Part shown: one piece after another, positions 44,951 to 53,129 of the stretch
Numbering within the stretch: the stretch's first letter is position 1
How the letters are laid out: every line of letters starts with the position of its first letter
Assembly (NCBI GenBank): GCA_963741565.1
Contig: CAVUIK010000011.1
Location: 22,564 to 86,563 of the forward strand
DNA: 64,000 bases
DNA from: Ga0077555 sp963741565
GTDB taxonomy: Bacteria > Pseudomonadota > Alphaproteobacteria > Rhizobiales > Hyphomicrobiaceae
Direction of reading: 5' to 3'
The notes under the pieces: generated by a model
Databases searched by the model: none
What the model was told of the DNA's origin: nothing
Seen by the model: only the letters and a program-made list of their open reading frames with translations
Made by a program: the position numbers and the translations under genes

Positions 44951-45304
44951 TTACCAGCGGTGTTTGAGCGAACCGCGGATCTGAACGTCATCGGACGCCT
45001 TGGGGCCCTGCTGGCTACCTTCGGTGCTCTTCTGTTCGTTCAAGCCGTAGAGCAAGTCGAGGCCAAAATCGAACTTCGGCAACACTCCAAGCCTGCCAAG
45101 CCCTGGAATGCGCACCTCCACACCGGACGACGGAGCGACCGACGTCCCTGTGTCCTTCAAGTTCAGATCAGACAACCCTGGAGCCACAGCACCTGCGGAC
45201 GGCTGCGCTCCGCCTGGGCCACCCTTGGTCTCCTGGAACGCCATGGCAGCGGAACTCATGAAGCCCGCGGCAATGCCCAATATCAGCCATCTCAAACGGA
45301 TCAT
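44951..45304 (-). CDS. Small exported hypothetical protein
   Basis: 117 aa from the ATG at 45304. A signal peptide (LRWLILGIAAGFMSSAAMAFQ) precedes a Gly/Pro/Ser-rich mature part with GVEVRIPGLGRLGVLPKFDFGLDLLYGL and a tail QIRGSLKHRW. The tail, ending in a beta-strand-like segment with terminal Trp, hints at an outer-membrane association. No known domain. Confidence 0.72.
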   Translation of the reverse strand: MIRLRWLILGIAAGFMSSAAMAFQETKGGPGGAQPSAGAVAPGLSDLNLKDTGTSVAPSSGVEVRIPGLGRLGVLPKFDFGLDLLYGLNEQKSTEGSQQGPKASDDVQIRGSLKHRW

Positions 45305-45500
45305 AGTCCTCACAACCCCGCAGACACCTGACGCCCTCACGTCCGACAACCACTAAATGCCGTGCGATCGCGGCAAACTCAAGCCTGGAGCACGCAAGTT
45401 AAGGCCACCTGAAGAGTTTCCTGTGGACGTGTGACGATTTGGCCATGGTGCATCGCGGCAACATTTTGAGGCGTCCACACGGCAAGGCAACCGAAGTCCA

Positions 45501-45598
45501 CCGTCATCCCGGCCGAGAAGGCCCCAGCCGAGGCGTGCCGGGCGCCAGCGTCAGGAGTGCCGAAGGCTCGTGATGCTCGGGTGCCTCCAGGATGACGG
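45501..45598. repeat. 98-bp element with inverted termini (REP-like palindrome)
   Basis: CCGTCATCC at 45501-45509 is the exact reverse complement of GGATGACGG at 45590-45598, and the next inner bases (CCGAG ... CTCGG) also pair. The interior is GC-rich. The CCGTCATCC...GGATGACGG pattern is typical of interspersed palindromic elements of Rhizobiales genomes. Only one copy is seen here, in the gap downstream of the porin. Confidence 0.65.
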
Positions 45599-45620
45599 GA
45601 GTGGACACGCCTCGCTTCGC

Positions 45621-45652
45621 AAAAGCAGAAAGGCCGCCCGGGGGCGGCCTTT
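45621..45652 (-). terminator. Intrinsic terminator of the porin gene
   Basis: AAAGGCCGCC / GGCGGCCTTT makes a perfect 10-bp stem with loop CCCG (45652-45629 on the minus strand), followed by CTGCTTTTGC. It lies 25 bases downstream of the porin stop codon. Confidence 0.88.
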
Positions 45653-45677
45653 CCAAGATCGTGGTCCGTGAACCAGC

Positions 45678-46973
45678 TTAGAAGCTGATGCGCGTGCCCA
45701 TGATGACCGTCGAGTAGTCCGACGTCGCCAAAGATCCACCGCCAACCAAGCCAACATCCACCTCGAACTGCTTGTAGGTGAGGAAGATTTCCATGGCTGC
45801 GGCATCGACGTACTGGTTCACACCGATACCGAAGTTGGTGACTTCGCTGGAAGCAACAGCAAAGCTGTGGGTGAGCGCATCCTCATGCGAGCCGTACTCT
45901 GCGAAGAGTACAGTTTTGCCGATGCCGAAGAAGTTCTTCGACACACCACCGGCGATGTGCCAGTAGCTCAACTCCGTGGATGGTGCCGACGACAGATCGT
46001 TAGCGGCTCTGGAGAACTCACGTTTGCCAGCCGAACCTGTGAAGAACAGGCCCGAGTTCACGTGCAAGACGGACAGAGCACCCTTGATTTGCTCTTCCTC
46101 ACGCGTGCAGCTCGCTGTGCAATTGTTCAGTGCACCGGCGGCGCCATTGAACTCCGAGTTGACCTGGTAGCCAATACCAGCGGCAATTCGAAGGCCATGA
46201 TGCTCTCCGGCATACCGCAGTGCGACATCCCAGTAGTTGTCTTCGGCGACGGCAGCCTGCAGCGTGAAGCCCGCAAGTGTCGGCGTCTCGTACAACACAT
46301 GGTTACGCCGCGTCGTATCCCACGACTCGCCGCCCACAATCGCCTGATTCCAAGTGAACCCGGCAGTCGGGCCACCTGGGACGCTCTGGCGAACGATCAT
46401 GGCGCCGTTGTACAGCGACACGTCCGGAGTGGACGCACCTGTCATACCAGCAAGATCGATCAGTACCAGGTTATCAGTCGCGGTCGAACCATGGCCGACC
46501 TTGACCATACCCAGGCGGGCGTGGCGCAACCAAACCGTCGAGTCACGGAGAACCGAGAAACCGATACCAGCACCAGCCGTACCAGTGTTACCTAGATCAT
46601 CGCCGCCATTGGTTTGGTTCACACCCTGCAGACCGTTGACGTTGTTCTGGAACTCATACAAGAAGCCAGCCGTCAGGTCCGCATTGATCTTGGCCGTTCC
46701 GAGAAACCGCCAGCGCGAGCCGTAGTTGCCGCCGTCAGCGATATACATATCGCTCTGATGGCCATCGTCCCACCACATCACGTGATGCGAAACAAAGCCA
46801 GAGATCGTCAGCGACACCTTGCGAGTGCCCTTGCGGACGGTCGTTGCTTCCAGTTCTGCGATGCGCTCCTCGAGATCGGCGCAGCAGTTACCACCCAGGT
46901 CCGCAGCGAACGCAGACGAGCCCATCAGGGCCGTTGCGACGGCGGCGATGGCGAAACGACTAGTCGTTTTCAT
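45678..46973 (-). CDS. Outer-membrane porin, alphaproteobacterial Porin_2-like
   Basis: 431 aa. A signal peptide (MKTTSRFAIAAVATALMGSSAFAADLGG) precedes a short coiled segment DLEERIAELEATTVRKG, a typical trimer-anchoring start in these porins, then KVSLTISGFVSHHVMWWDDG and a long alternating beta-barrel pattern ending in VIMGTRISF with C-terminal Phe, the outer-membrane insertion signal. Two adjacent cysteines (GGNCCADLEER) and an extracellular NNCTASCTREEE loop are visible. Substrate selectivity unknown. The ATG at 46973 begins the signal peptide. Confidence 0.92.
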   Translation of the reverse strand: MKTTSRFAIAAVATALMGSSAFAADLGGNCCADLEERIAELEATTVRKGTRKVSLTISGFVSHHVMWWDDGHQSDMYIADGGNYGSRWRFLGTAKINADLTAGFLYEFQNNVNGLQGVNQTNGGDDLGNTGTAGAGIGFSVLRDSTVWLRHARLGMVKVGHGSTATDNLVLIDLAGMTGASTPDVSLYNGAMIVRQSVPGGPTAGFTWNQAIVGGESWDTTRRNHVLYETPTLAGFTLQAAVAEDNYWDVALRYAGEHHGLRIAAGIGYQVNSEFNGAAGALNNCTASCTREEEQIKGALSVLHVNSGLFFTGSAGKREFSRAANDLSSAPSTELSYWHIAGGVSKNFFGIGKTVLFAEYGSHEDALTHSFAVASSEVTNFGIGVNQYVDAAAMEIFLTYKQFEVDVGLVGGGSLATSDYSTVIMGTRISF

Positions 46974-47576
46974 CAGTCCCCCATTCATTTGTTTGGTCTC
47001 CAGTTCAGTCTTGTGCAGGAAGCAGCACGCGCAGCCCGGCGCTGAATCCCGTGTCCCTTCGATGCTGCTCGCACGCGCGTGAAGCGCACGCCGCCTCGGA
47101 GGGACGCGATGACGCGAAAACTCAACAATACGGAACGCCTGAGTACGACATGCAGCGGGTTTCGCGTGAGCGCCGGGCTTGCTTCCTGCGCGTCACCCCT
47201 TAGGGTCCGGTTTCCCGGGACTCGACCCTATGAGCTTGTACCTGTTGACCTTGTGAGGTCCGCCGCACGACTCGACTGGTCTGGTTTTAGTAAATGAGAC
47301 CGGCGCCCCACGCAAACGTCAGCCTGTGCATTGCTGGAGGAAACGGGCCACTTGTGGCCGCAACGACACGAAACCTGGCGGAACCGGGCTTTTTGTTCTC
47401 TGTTTATTCGCGAACTCGGGGGCGCGCCGGGCATTTATTGATGCCGGTTGATCTTGCCATCCCCCGAATCGGCGAACCGAAACCACCAGAAAACAGGGAA
47501 TGCCAGGTACACCCGACCGAGTCGTGGTGCGCATCGACGCCCACAATAGGCGGCGGCAATACATATGGGTTAGTGG
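46974..47576. other. Noncoding region upstream of the porin gene
   Basis: About 600 bases with no convincing gene on either strand. Short frames, for example 47079-47297, lack a ribosome-binding site and family-like composition. The region should hold the porin promoter and a long leader, as expected for a heavily regulated outer-membrane gene. I could not pick out a confident -35/-10 pair. Confidence 0.5.
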
Positions 47577-48647
47577 CTAGGCGGCGATCGCCGCCTTGGC
47601 GGCCAATTCCGTGAGGCGTGACGGCAATACGGTCGCTTCCCGTTTCAGATACGCCAGCAAAGTGGTCTCGTTGTCCGAATAGCGCCCGTTATGGCCGAGC
47701 CGCTCCACGAGCCAGGTCTCCTCGACATCGGGCATCGGCTCGTTGGTGATGATCTCCAACCGCTGGCGTTCGAGCCGCGCCATGGCTCGCTCTTCCGGCG
47801 ACTGTAGCCGGCACGACGCCCAGATGCTCCCGGCGCCGCCTGCGATCATGCGGCCATAGAATTCGCCGAGCCGCGTGCGGGAGCCAAGCTCGCCCTCCTC
47901 ACCCCTCACCGAGCCGCCAATGCGTGCAATCGGGGCTCCGTGTATCCGGCCCGCGCTCATCGGGTCGGCGTCCAACACGTCCTGGCGCGAGGGCACGACA
48001 TAGCCAAGCCCCGCCAGAACAGCGTTGCCGACCGCGCGAACATAGAACTGGGTCCAGGCGGGCGAACTCTTGCCGGGCGCGATCGCCTTCTCGATCTCGA
48101 TCAGGACATCGGCCTCGGCACGCGTCACGGCCATATGGCCATCACCGCCGAACGCCAACAGGATCCGCGCCAGCAACTTGATCTCGGCGGGAGAAATCGC
48201 GCCGGGCTCGAGCGTCTGCCCGGTGCGCAGCGGCCCCGCCCCTGTCACGACCGCGTTTTTGACTTGGGCGAGTGCGAACTGCACGAGGCGCGACGGCGAC
48301 CAGCGCGCGGCCTCAAGTACATGAACCAGCGTCTCGAGTTCCGTACTGCCGTCGATCCGGCCAGACTTGCCGATCCGGTCGATCAACCACTGGGCCTGCT
48401 CGGCGGTGACGTAACCCTCGGGCTTCGCCTGGCCGACGATATAGTCGGTGATCGCTTCGACAAAAAACGCGGCCCAGGCCGGGTCCTTGATCCGGCAGAC
48501 GTCGTTCAGCGTCAGCAGCTGATCGGCTTCAATGCTGGTGATGGTTGGATCATCGGAGAACGCCCGGCGCAATTTCAGGACATCGCCGTCCTTGATGCTG
48601 CCGCGGCTGCAGATTTCGTCAAACGAAACAGACGTGAGAATGCCCAT
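47577..48647 (-). CDS. Hypothetical protein made of two tandem repeats
   Basis: 356 aa from the ATG at 48647 (MGILTSVSFDEI). No signal peptide. An internal duplication is evident: ITSIEADQLL then DPAWAAFFVEAITDYIV matches VTRAEADVLIEI then SPAWTQFYVRAVGNAVL. Likewise AQWLIDRIGKSGRIDGSTELETL matches TWLVERLGHNGRYSDNETTLLAY. Each repeat is ~150 residues, helical, with Asp-rich loops that look EF-hand-like but do not match the DxDxDG consensus. Family unknown to me. Confidence 0.8.
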   Translation of the reverse strand: MGILTSVSFDEICSRGSIKDGDVLKLRRAFSDDPTITSIEADQLLTLNDVCRIKDPAWAAFFVEAITDYIVGQAKPEGYVTAEQAQWLIDRIGKSGRIDGSTELETLVHVLEAARWSPSRLVQFALAQVKNAVVTGAGPLRTGQTLEPGAISPAEIKLLARILLAFGGDGHMAVTRAEADVLIEIEKAIAPGKSSPAWTQFYVRAVGNAVLAGLGYVVPSRQDVLDADPMSAGRIHGAPIARIGGSVRGEEGELGSRTRLGEFYGRMIAGGAGSIWASCRLQSPEERAMARLERQRLEIITNEPMPDVEETWLVERLGHNGRYSDNETTLLAYLKREATVLPSRLTELAAKAAIAA

Positions 48648-48772
48648 TACGACCTGCCACACACTAGACCTCAACCCTGGGCAAGCTAGGGGCTTATGGT
48701 TACCAATCCGCTAAAGCGGAACTCCGTGGGCTGGGTGGCGGCGCGAATGCCAGAGGCGGTCTCGTACTCGGT

Positions 48773-49468
48773 CTAGAACTCATAGCCGAAATGCCGGATC
48801 TCCGGTGCATACCAGTCGGCGACCAACGCCCGGCTCGCCTCCGTATAATAATCTCGGAACGTGCCATCGCGCGCCTTCGAGACATTCGCTTTTGGCAGTG
48901 TCACTTGCCCCGTCAGGCCGATCTCGGCAAGCACCTTGGCGAAGTCGGCATCGAGGGCCTCGTAACGTCCGACAAAATCGAGGATGACCGCGCCATCGGC
49001 GGTATAGAGGTCCCAGTTCTCCACCCACGCCCGCCGGCGATCGGCGTTGAACGCGGCAAAGGATGGCTTGGCGGCGCCCGTCTTCGATTTGGTCTTGTAG
49101 TGATACCAGGAGACCTGCCGGTCCCACGGATTGCGCTCGAACGAGAACTTGAAGTACCGCTTCCAGACATCCTCGCCCGCGTACGTTCGCACCCGCGACG
49201 CCGGCATATGCTCATAATAGCCAACCGAGGGGTGATAATGCCGCTCGGGACGCCCGAGCAGCGTCTTCCAGAGCGGCCGGTGCGGCTTTTCCGGATGATC
49301 GATCCGGTAGTTTTGCGCGGGCTTCTGGCGCACGCCCCGCAGCTGCTCGCTCGCCTCCGTGATCACGTCGTCCGGGCCGCACACCCCCGACAAGGCCGCC
49401 TCGACCGACGTCGAGCCGGTCTTGTACGTCTTGATGTAGATGAATTTGTGCGCGTGGCTGAGGATCAT
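48773..49468 (-). CDS. Sulfotransferase-family protein
   Basis: 231 aa. FIYIKTYKTGSTSVEAAL (residues 9-26) is the PAPS 5'-phosphosulfate loop, with Lys16 expected to contact PAPS. FERNPWDRQVSWYHY near residue 112-126 is the 3'-phosphate-binding motif. YEHMPASRVRTYAG and FVGRYEALDADFAKVLAEIGL are typical of sulfotransferase family 2-like proteins that modify sugars or lipids. No signal peptide or membrane span. The acceptor is not predictable. Confidence 0.87.
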   Translation of the reverse strand: MILSHAHKFIYIKTYKTGSTSVEAALSGVCGPDDVITEASEQLRGVRQKPAQNYRIDHPEKPHRPLWKTLLGRPERHYHPSVGYYEHMPASRVRTYAGEDVWKRYFKFSFERNPWDRQVSWYHYKTKSKTGAAKPSFAAFNADRRRAWVENWDLYTADGAVILDFVGRYEALDADFAKVLAEIGLTGQVTLPKANVSKARDGTFRDYYTEASRALVADWYAPEIRHFGYEF

Positions 49469-49836
49469 GGGCCGCCCTTTAGCATGATCCGAACAGGGCC
49501 TCTACCCGCCGGACATCTCATTAGCCCGCCATTGCCCAACGACCGACGCTGCGTCCTCGGATCTCTCAACTACATGCGGGCACCCACTGGTCTTGCCGGA
49601 GACCGTGGCGATTGTGCATCCAGCGCGGCCGGTCGCATCGCCCAGCGGCCTGAACTTGCAACCGCGCCGCAGTCGCGTCCATTGCGGCGCGCCGCTCGCC
49701 CCCGAGTTTTGCCTTGCGGCGCACGCCCGCCTCCTGATAGACGATCACTTTAATGGCGGTCATGGTCTCGCCGTCTGCGTTCTGCCTTCGGTTCATCCGT
49801 GCGGCATGGACAAAGACGAAGCGGACGCACCAGCCA
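49469..49836. other. Gap upstream of tRNA-Val with one doubtful small frame
   Basis: A minus-strand frame at 49566-49763 could encode a 65-aa peptide starting MTAIKVIVYQEAGVRRKAKL, with GGCGAG as a weak ribosome-binding site. Its C-terminal half is Arg-rich and unlike a folded protein, so I regard it as doubtful. Nothing else is visible. Confidence 0.3.
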
Positions 49837-49911
49837 GGGCGCGTAGCTCAGCGGTAGAGCACACCCTTCACACGGGTGGGGTCACAGGTTCAATCCCTGT
49901 CGCGCCCACCA
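49837..49911 (+). tRNA. tRNA-Val(CAC)
   Basis: A 75-nt cloverleaf: acceptor stem GGGCGCG / CGCGCCC, D arm GCTC-AGCGGTA-GAGC, anticodon stem CACCC / GGGTG with loop TTCACAC giving anticodon CAC, T arm ACAGG-TTCAATC-CCTGT, discriminator A and an encoded CCA end at 49911. No integrated element is visible at its 3' end. Confidence 0.97.
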
Positions 49912-49975
49912 TCGGTTCAAGCGACAGCAAGTGCGGGTACAGTCTCCGGTGGGCGAGGCTGGAGCACCGCGCGGC

Positions 49976-51040
49976 TCAGTCGAGCAGCCAGGGGGCAGCG
50001 GCGGCCTGCGCGATCTGGCGGACTTGGGACATCAATCCAGCGCCGACCGGAATGCCGTCGCGCAGACGCGTCTCGGCGAGTTTCCATTGCGGATCGCCGG
50101 CGACCATCACCGGCTGTGCCGGATCGAGTGGGTGCGTGGCCCGGAGAGCGCCGAGGAACGTCGCGACGTCGGCCTCAAAATCGCCCGCGCCCCGGAAAAT
50201 CGCGGGATCGAGGACAAAAAAGAAATGCCCAATGTCCATGCCGGCGGGCTTCTTGGTGTGCTCGGGATCGGTGATCAGCGACGCGCCCGACAGACAGGAT
50301 GCGAGAATATTCACCATCACCGCGAGGCCGTAACCTTTGTAGCTCGAATTCTCGGGCGAGCCTCCGAGCGAGGTCAGGAAGCCGCCCTTCTCCTTGGCGA
50401 CCAGCGGATCGTTGGAGGGGCGGCCTTCGCGGTCCAGCACCCAGCCGTCGGGTGTGGGGAGCTTCTCGTTCGCCTTGTTGCGGATGCGGCCCGCTGCGAC
50501 TGTCGTCGTCGCCATGTCGAGCAGGAACGGCCGGCCGTCGGCGCTGGGAGCCGCGAACGACCAGGGATCGGTGCCAAGCCGCGCCTGCTTGCCAAAGGTC
50601 GGCGCCACCTGGATGCCCGACGCCGACGTGCAGGCCATGCCGACGAAACCGGCGTTTGCGGCCATCAACGCGTAGAACCCGGCGGCACCGAAATGCGCCG
50701 AGCCGCGCACCACCACGGCGGCCATACCGACGGTCTTGGCCTTGGCGATCGCGGCCGACATGGCGAAATGCGCAGGGACATGACCGAGCCCGCCGCCGCC
50801 GTCGACCACCGCCGACACGGGCGTCTCCGAAACGATGCGCGGCCTGGCGTCCATGCGCACACGGCCGCTGCGGCGATGCGCGTCGTAGCCCGGGATCATC
50901 GAGATGCCGTGACTGTCAACGCCGTGCAGGTCCGACCACGACAATATTTCGGCGGTGATTTCCGCGTTGTCCTCGGGCATGCCCCAGCCGCGCAGGATCG
51001 CTTTCAACTGCGCGCGGTGATCGGCATAGGTGGCGGGCAT
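49976..51040 (-). CDS. Malate/L-lactate dehydrogenase family (Ldh_2) oxidoreductase
   Basis: 354 aa. This NAD(P)-dependent family (YlbC/ComC/AllD type) has an unusual fold. Visible landmarks: DLHGVDSHGISMIPGYDAH near residue 37-55, VRGSAHFGAAGFYALMAA (catalytic His region), LGTDPWSFAAPS, LDMATTTVAAGRI and GGSPENSSYKGYGLAVMVNIL. Members reduce 2-oxoacids such as malate, sulfolactate, ureidoglycolate or delta1-piperideine-2-carboxylate; the substrate here is open. The ATG at 51040 has AAAGGA upstream. Confidence 0.9.
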   Translation of the reverse strand: MPATYADHRAQLKAILRGWGMPEDNAEITAEILSWSDLHGVDSHGISMIPGYDAHRRSGRVRMDARPRIVSETPVSAVVDGGGGLGHVPAHFAMSAAIAKAKTVGMAAVVVRGSAHFGAAGFYALMAANAGFVGMACTSASGIQVAPTFGKQARLGTDPWSFAAPSADGRPFLLDMATTTVAAGRIRNKANEKLPTPDGWVLDREGRPSNDPLVAKEKGGFLTSLGGSPENSSYKGYGLAVMVNILASCLSGASLITDPEHTKKPAGMDIGHFFFVLDPAIFRGAGDFEADVATFLGALRATHPLDPAQPVMVAGDPQWKLAETRLRDGIPVGAGLMSQVRQIAQAAAAPWLLD

Positions 51041-51150
51041 GGGCGGTCCTTTGGCTGGTGTTCCGCACCCAACCTCCACGATCCCTACAAGCGGTGCAAG
51101 TCGCCGCGACAGGTCGCGGCCGCGCGAGACTATGTTATCGACGGCCGCGG

Positions 51151-52188
51151 CTAAGCACCGGCCTCATGGTAGGCGATCCGCAGGCTGGTCGCGCTGGTCC
51201 GTTCCGGCCGCGAGACGAGGACCGACCGGTGCGGGTTGTCGAAGACCTGGCACATGCGGATGAGGCGGGCATTGTTGTCGAGCTTCTGCAAGGTTGCCGG
51301 CGCCCCAAAGTCAGGAGCGCTGCGTGCAAAGCAATGCTGGAAGACAACCTCCGAGCACGCCGGCATCGGGTACATCTCGCGGCTGTTGAGCCTGGTCGGC
51401 CGTTCGTGGACCCATTCCGCAGTCGCGCCGACGGGAAGAATGTCGGGAGGCGCAATCACTTTGAAGGCCACGAGCTTCCTGGTCCTATGGTTTTTGAGAT
51501 TGAAGCGCACATCGCCCGGCTGCGGGGCCTCGACCGTCAAGCTCGCGGAGATTCTGTCGCCTGCTTTGACGTCGAAATTCAAAATCGGAAACGGCACGTG
51601 GTGCTGGGGCCGGCCTTTGACCCACCACTGCCACCAGGCCCCCATCTCGACCGTCGGTACTCCGTTGGTCACCGTCACGTGCTGGCTGGTGCCAATCTGT
51701 GGCAACGAGTTGTAGGGTCGCTCGCCGCCGAGCCCGATCCAGGTCGATGAGCGATAGTCCTGGTTTTGGGGATCGTCGGCGCTCGGAGGGACAAGCGGCA
51801 CCGCAGGGTCAGGCACGATCCAACTGCCCATGACATGCAGGAAACGGTTCGGTCTCAGGATTGGCATAATATAGGCGCCAGACCAGTTCCGGCTGTTCGC
51901 GCGATGATCGAAGCCCCGTCCGACGCCCGGACCATGACGGTGGCTCTCGCGGGTCCGCGCCGAGAGTATCCGCTCACTCCGGAACTCCGGAAGCATGACC
52001 TCGGTCGACGAATCGAGCATCAGCTCCCAGAATGCGAGATGCTCGGGCTCGGTGCGCGGGTCCGGCCGCTCGGGGAGGCCAAACTCCGCAAGCCTTTGAT
52101 TGGTCGCCGACCTCGCGTCGAAACCAGCCGGCGGCAACGGATACGGGTGCACCCATTGCAAGATCTGGTCAGCGGGATCTTGAGTCAT
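51151..52188 (-). CDS. Eqolisin-like glutamic peptidase (peptidase A4/G1 family)
   Basis: 345 aa. The first ~95 residues are a charged, non-secretory extension. The fold core starts at NWSGAYI (101-107), followed by GSWIVPD (121-127), TWIGLGGERPYNSLPQIGTSQH (catalytic Gln probably Gln164), WWQWWVKG, then AGDRISASLTVE and TAEWVHERP (catalytic Glu probably Glu258). Eqolisins use a Gln/Glu dyad at acid pH. Bacterial members are scarce, and this one shows no signal peptide. GAGGAGG precedes the ATG. It lies 36 bases after the haloperoxidase-like gene and is probably co-transcribed. Confidence 0.82.
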   Translation of the reverse strand: MTQDPADQILQWVHPYPLPPAGFDARSATNQRLAEFGLPERPDPRTEPEHLAFWELMLDSSTEVMLPEFRSERILSARTRESHRHGPGVGRGFDHRANSRNWSGAYIMPILRPNRFLHVMGSWIVPDPAVPLVPPSADDPQNQDYRSSTWIGLGGERPYNSLPQIGTSQHVTVTNGVPTVEMGAWWQWWVKGRPQHHVPFPILNFDVKAGDRISASLTVEAPQPGDVRFNLKNHRTRKLVAFKVIAPPDILPVGATAEWVHERPTRLNSREMYPMPACSEVVFQHCFARSAPDFGAPATLQKLDNNARLIRMCQVFDNPHRSVLVSRPERTSATSLRIAYHEAGA

Positions 52189-52224
52189 GACAGCCTCCTC
52201 TACAGGGCGCGATCACGCTGCGGG

Positions 52225-53083
52225 CTACTCAACCCATTCGAGCTTGGCCTTATCCATCGCCGCCTTGAATTTCGACGGCTTATTCGGATCGTGCGGCATC
52301 TTCGTCTCGTCATTGAGAATGTTGAAGATCGCGACCGCAAGATGCTTCCCAGCGGCGCTGTCACTCGGATAGTGGAGCCCGGCAATCTCGCGGTTGCGGG
52401 CAATGCGGGCCGCGAGCGCATCGAGAACAACACCCATGCTCGCCTGCTGCGCCGCCGGCAGCATGTTCAGCATTTCCTTGGCGCAGCGCGCGAACAGATG
52501 TGCCTGCGTGGCATGTCCGCTCGGATACGAGCCATGGCCCGGGACCTCGAGCGGCGGCAGCAGCGCGGGGCAGACCTGCGAAGGTCGCGGCCGGTCTGCG
52601 TCCCCTTTGAAATGCATGGCGACCATGGTCGCCACCAGGTTCGCGATATTCAAGACGAGGAAGGATGCCGGATGCGTGGCGGCCTTACCGCCCAACACCG
52701 TCATGAAGTAGCTCATGAATTCATCGTTCTGGGCGACAATCTCGCCAAGTGCATCCGGACGCTCGTCGAGCACCATTGTCAGAAGTTCCTTGATCTCCTC
52801 ATCCAATGTTTTGGTTGTAAACCCGCTCGGAGCGGGCAGAGTGATCGTTGTCTGCCAGTTCGTTCTGCCGAAATCCGCCACAACGCGCCACGCGGTCCAA
52901 TTCGCGGCCCAATTGCGTTCACCAAAGGATGCTCTGACCCGTCCGTTGTTCGGCGACAAGCTTTTCCGTACTGAAGGGAAGATCGACACGATCGGGAAAC
53001 AGCCAACCTCCACCACCCAGGGTCACATTCCCCGCATCGCCGGCGTCACCCGCATCGCCTGCATCGCCTGCATTTCCAGCCAT
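52225..53083 (-). pseudogene. Vanadium-haloperoxidase/PAP2-fold enzyme, +1 frameshift
   Basis: The ATG at 53083 has AAAAGGAGAT upstream and begins MAGNAGDAGDAG, a Gly-Asp-Ala repeat, then VTLGGGGWLFPDRVDLPFS to SILW. One extra base near 52921 brings a stop; removing it joins ERNWAANWTAWRVVADFGRTNW and gives 285 aa. The phosphate/vanadate site is present: KGDADRPRP (KX6RP), YPSGHAT (PSGH) and NREIAGLHYPSD (RX5HX3D, with Asn in place of the usual Ser). It could be a haloperoxidase or an acid phosphatase; no signal peptide is visible. The alternative GTG at 53016 gives a poor N-terminus. Confidence 0.82.
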
Positions 53084-53129
53084 GTTCCGATCTCCTTTTG
53101 ACTATGTGTGGCAACAATATCGCTCGTCT

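Noticed and set aside
47079..47297. 72-aa plus-strand frame upstream of the porin
   Set aside because: No ribosome-binding site, no family-like segments, and composition unlike neighbouring genes.
49837..49911. tRNA gene as a possible integration site
   Set aside because: No integrase, no direct repeat of the tRNA 3' end and no change in composition beside it.
53050..53080. Short direct repeat CGCATCGCCTG suggestive of a repeat array
   Set aside because: It encodes the Gly-Asp-Ala repeat at the N-terminus of the haloperoxidase-like protein; no spacers or cas genes.
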